8,075 bases of DNA from contig RFLL01000261.1 in the NCBI GenBank assembly GCA_003693905.1, forward strand, positions 1 to 8,075, written 5' to 3'. Numbering within the stretch: the first letter of the stretch is position 1; each line of letters opens with the position of its first letter. Below the pieces are notes generated by a model. It did not search any database. It was not told the DNA's origin and saw nothing but the letters and a program-made list of their open reading frames with translations. The stretch comes from Alphaproteobacteria bacterium (lineage in GTDB: Bacteria > Pseudomonadota > Alphaproteobacteria > Kiloniellales > J153). The position numbers and the translations under genes are program-made. Shown piece by piece: positions 6,817-8,075 of this stretch.

Positions 6817-6832
6817 TTGCCGTATTGCCGTA
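6817..6832 (+). repeat. Tandem octamer TTGCCGTA x2
   Basis: TTGCCGTATTGCCGTA is an exact tandem duplication that runs into the left end of the 30-bp palindrome. The second TTGCCG (6825-6830) could be a -35 element (4/6), but no good -10 box is found at a standard distance, so a promoter role is only possible. Confidence 0.5.
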
Positions 6833-6859
6833 CTTTACGTTTACGTAAACGTAAAGTAC
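6830..6859. promoter_or_regulatory. Perfect 30-bp palindromic operator of the MerR-family gene
   Basis: GTACTTTACGTTTAC is followed directly by its exact reverse complement. Inside are two tandem TTTACG hexamers and two mirror CGTAAA hexamers. The site ends 10 bp before the MerR start codon. From memory of published comparative work, LiuR-type MerR proteins use TTTACG/CGTAAA-type palindromes, which fits the adjacent gene. The length and perfection of the dyad make chance occurrence very unlikely. Autoregulation of the MerR-thioesterase operon is inferred. Confidence 0.8.
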
Positions 6860-6869
6860 TCTGAGACGC

Positions 6870-7274
6870 ATGACCCGCACCTACACCATCGCCGAACTGG
6901 CGCGGGAATTCGATGTGACCCCGCGCACCATCCGCCATTACGAGGCCGAAGGGCTGATTGCGCCTCTGCGCAGTGGGACCCGACGCATCTATCGGCCGCG
7001 TGATCGTACCCGGCTCAAACTGGTTCTGCGCGGCCGGCGACTGGGATTTTCGCTGGCCGAGATACGCGAAATCATCGACCTCTACGACGCGCCGGCCGGC
7101 GAGGCGGCGCAACTGAAGCTTCTGCTCGACAAGATCATGGTGCGGCGCCGCGAACTGGAAGCCAAGCGTCGGGACATTGATGCTTCTTTGCGTGATCTCG
7201 ATGCGGTTGCGCAAAACTGCCGCAGGAGACTGGCGAGCTTGACTCTCGACAAGGCGGAAGGGGGCATGCGGTGA
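6870..7274 (+). CDS. MerR-family transcriptional regulator, LiuR-like
   Basis: A 134-residue regulator with the MerR winged helix: helix-turn-helix at about 6-26 (TIAELAREFDVTPRTIRHYE), wing around RSGTRRIYRPRDR (34-46) and second helix pair LKLVLRGRRLGFSLAEIREIIDLYD (49-73), then an antiparallel coiled-coil dimer helix (about 80-120). There is no metal-binding Cys pair; the single Cys117 is in the coiled coil. The RTRLKLVLRGRRLGFSLAEI stretch is characteristic of LiuR-type regulators, which control branched-chain amino acid and acyl-CoA breakdown in proteobacteria; this assignment is from recognition, not a search. ATG 6870 gives the full N-terminal domain, although the preceding GAG is a weak ribosome binding site. 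The stop overlaps the next start by 4 bp (GTGA), so they form an operon. The palindrome at 6830-6859 is the likely operator. Confidence 0.85.
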   Translation: MTRTYTIAELAREFDVTPRTIRHYEAEGLIAPLRSGTRRIYRPRDRTRLKLVLRGRRLGFSLAEIREIIDLYDAPAGEAAQLKLLLDKIMVRRRELEAKRRDIDASLRDLDAVAQNCRRRLASLTLDKAEGGMR

Positions 7275-7741
7275 GTGTCTTTGCACCCAGGGACCCGAGT
7301 TATGCCGCGCGCGTGCGTGACAGCTTTGCCCGCCAGGGGATCATGGGTCTGATCGGCGCGCGCCTGACCCGCATCGAGCCCGGCCTGGTCGAAATTGCGG
7401 TGCCGTACCGGAAGGACCTGAGCCAGCAGCACGGTTTCTTCCACGCCGGCGTGACCGGGACGATCGCCGATTCCGCGGGTGGTTATGCCGCCTATACCCT
7501 GTTCCCGGAAGACTCCTCCGTCCTGACCACGGAATACAAGATCAATCTTCTGGCCCCCGCCGATGGTCGGATGCTGCGTGCGCTTGGCCGGGTCGTCAGG
7601 TCCGGTCGCACGTTGAGCGTGTGCGAGGTCGATGTCTTCGTGGAAAGGGACGACGGCACCGAGCGCCTGTGCGCCAGAATGCTGCAGACCCTGATCACCC
7701 TTCACGGTCGGGCCGACGACCGGACGGGGCGGGCGGGGTAA
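7271..7741 (+). CDS. PaaI-family hotdog acyl-CoA thioesterase
   Basis: A 156-residue single hotdog-fold protein expected to hydrolyse acyl- or aryl-CoA thioesters in the cytoplasm. The diagnostic segment is QQHGFFHAGVTGTIADSAGG (52-71). Asp67 aligns with the catalytic Asp61 of E. coli PaaI; the family's HGG is HAG here (58-60). EYKINLLAPADG (88-99) and GRVVRSGRTLSVCEVDVF (106-123) are the usual later strands. The C-terminal tail after about 146 is polar and unremarkable. GTG 7271 is chosen because GGAAGGGGG (7256-7264) lies 6 bp upstream and the start overlaps the MerR stop, which is typical of coupled translation. Its place after a LiuR-like regulator suggests a housekeeping role in acyl-CoA catabolism, such as freeing CoA from stalled intermediates. 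The substrate is unknown. Confidence 0.88.
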   Translation: MSVFAPRDPSYAARVRDSFARQGIMGLIGARLTRIEPGLVEIAVPYRKDLSQQHGFFHAGVTGTIADSAGGYAAYTLFPEDSSVLTTEYKINLLAPADGRMLRALGRVVRSGRTLSVCEVDVFVERDDGTERLCARMLQTLITLHGRADDRTGRAG

Positions 7742-7779
7742 CCGCGCTGATCCGCGAAAATGGCGAGAGGGCCGGGAAT

Positions 7780-7795
7780 GCCTGCTCTTGCAGGC
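7780..7795. other. Small perfect hairpin between two thioesterase genes
   Basis: GCCTGC-TCTT-GCAGGC forms a 6-bp stem with a tetraloop in the 114-bp gap between the thioesterase genes. No T-run follows on the + strand (GGCAGAG), so it is not an intrinsic terminator; an RNA-processing or stability role is possible but unsupported. Confidence 0.35.
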
Positions 7796-7855
7796 GGCAG
7801 AGTGCGGGGGCTTCGGCCGGTGCGGAAGCAAGGATCGACAGGGGCGAAAGCGACA

Positions 7856-8075
7856 ATGAGGGAAGAATCGGCAACGGAAGAATCGGCGGGCGGCTGGATC
7901 GAGACCTATCGAGGCACCGTCTATCCCTTTCATCTCGACCACATGGGGCACATGAACGTGCAGCACTACGTGGCCAAGTTCGACGAAGGGGTCTGGCATC
8001 TGTTCGCCTCGGTCGGTCTGACGCCGGGCTACATGCGCACCCGGGACCGCGGCATGGCGGCGGTGGAGATGACGA
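7856..8075 (+). CDS. 4HBT-type hotdog thioesterase, 3' end outside the window
   Basis: The first 73 codons of a protein beginning MREESATEESAGGWIETYRG. The segment VYPFHLDHMGHMNVQHYV (22-39) is the active-site signature of 4-hydroxybenzoyl-CoA-thioesterase-like enzymes (D-x-x-G-H-x-N-x-x-x-Y), with Asp28 as the likely catalytic acid, followed by KFDEGVWHLFASVGLTPGYM (41-60). It therefore probably hydrolyses an acyl-CoA ester, substrate unknown. ATG 7856 is preceded by GAAAG (7846-7850) and AGGGG (7840-7844), both imperfectly spaced. The frame is open to the window edge, so the C-terminal half is missing. It lies 114 bp after the PaaI-type gene on the same strand and may belong to the same MerR-controlled unit. 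It is only distantly related in sequence to that thioesterase, so a recent tandem duplication is unlikely. Confidence 0.85.
   Translation, partial: MREESATEESAGGWIETYRGTVYPFHLDHMGHMNVQHYVAKFDEGVWHLFASVGLTPGYMRTRDRGMAAVEMT

Noticed and set aside
7082..7999. A 305-codon minus-strand frame over the thioesterase region
   Set aside because: It is an antisense shadow: the + strand carries clear MerR, PaaI-type and 4HBT-type genes, and the minus translation has no recognisable domain.

Overview
The window is GC-rich (strong G/C bias at third codon positions), gene-dense, and carries protein types and a layout that best fit an alphaproteobacterium, perhaps near Rhodospirillales. This is an inference from protein style (MaeB with a phosphotransacetylase-like tail, an alphaproteobacterial-looking LipB, a LiuR-like MerR), not from a marker gene. 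No mobile element, tRNA, rRNA or CRISPR array was seen.

Left part (1-1993, + strand): the 3' end of an acylphosphatase gene is followed by a metalloid-type module. This holds an ArsR-family repressor with a vicinal Cys pair near its C terminus, a previously untracked 26-codon ORF with an excellent ribosome binding site, and a COG0701/ArsP-type permease. Near-identical 20-bp inverted repeats lie before the repressor gene (338-357) and before the small ORF and permease (797-816, a perfect palindrome). The simplest reading is one repressor controlling both itself and the exporter. The permease overlaps lipB tail to tail by 22 bp.

Middle part (1972-6648): lipB (octanoyltransferase, - strand) is divergent from maeB (malic enzyme), which is followed 20 bp later by mgtE (Mg2+ transporter). 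The 259-bp gap between lipB and maeB is the most interesting stretch. It holds a plausible promoter, a nested set of five complementary segments closed by a 9-bp stem, and a hairpin followed by TTTT that ends only 20 bp before the maeB start codon. This looks like a roughly 165-nt structured RNA: either a stand-alone small RNA (6S-like in size and layout) with readthrough into maeB, or an attenuator leader of the maeB-mgtE operon.

Right part (6649-8075, + strand): a gap with three copies of a degenerate GC-rich repeat leads to a perfect 30-bp palindrome. The palindrome sits 10 bp before a MerR-family regulator resembling LiuR. The regulator overlaps by 4 bp a PaaI-type hotdog thioesterase, and a second hotdog thioesterase of the 4HBT type follows and runs off the window. 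The set suggests acyl-CoA catabolism under MerR control.
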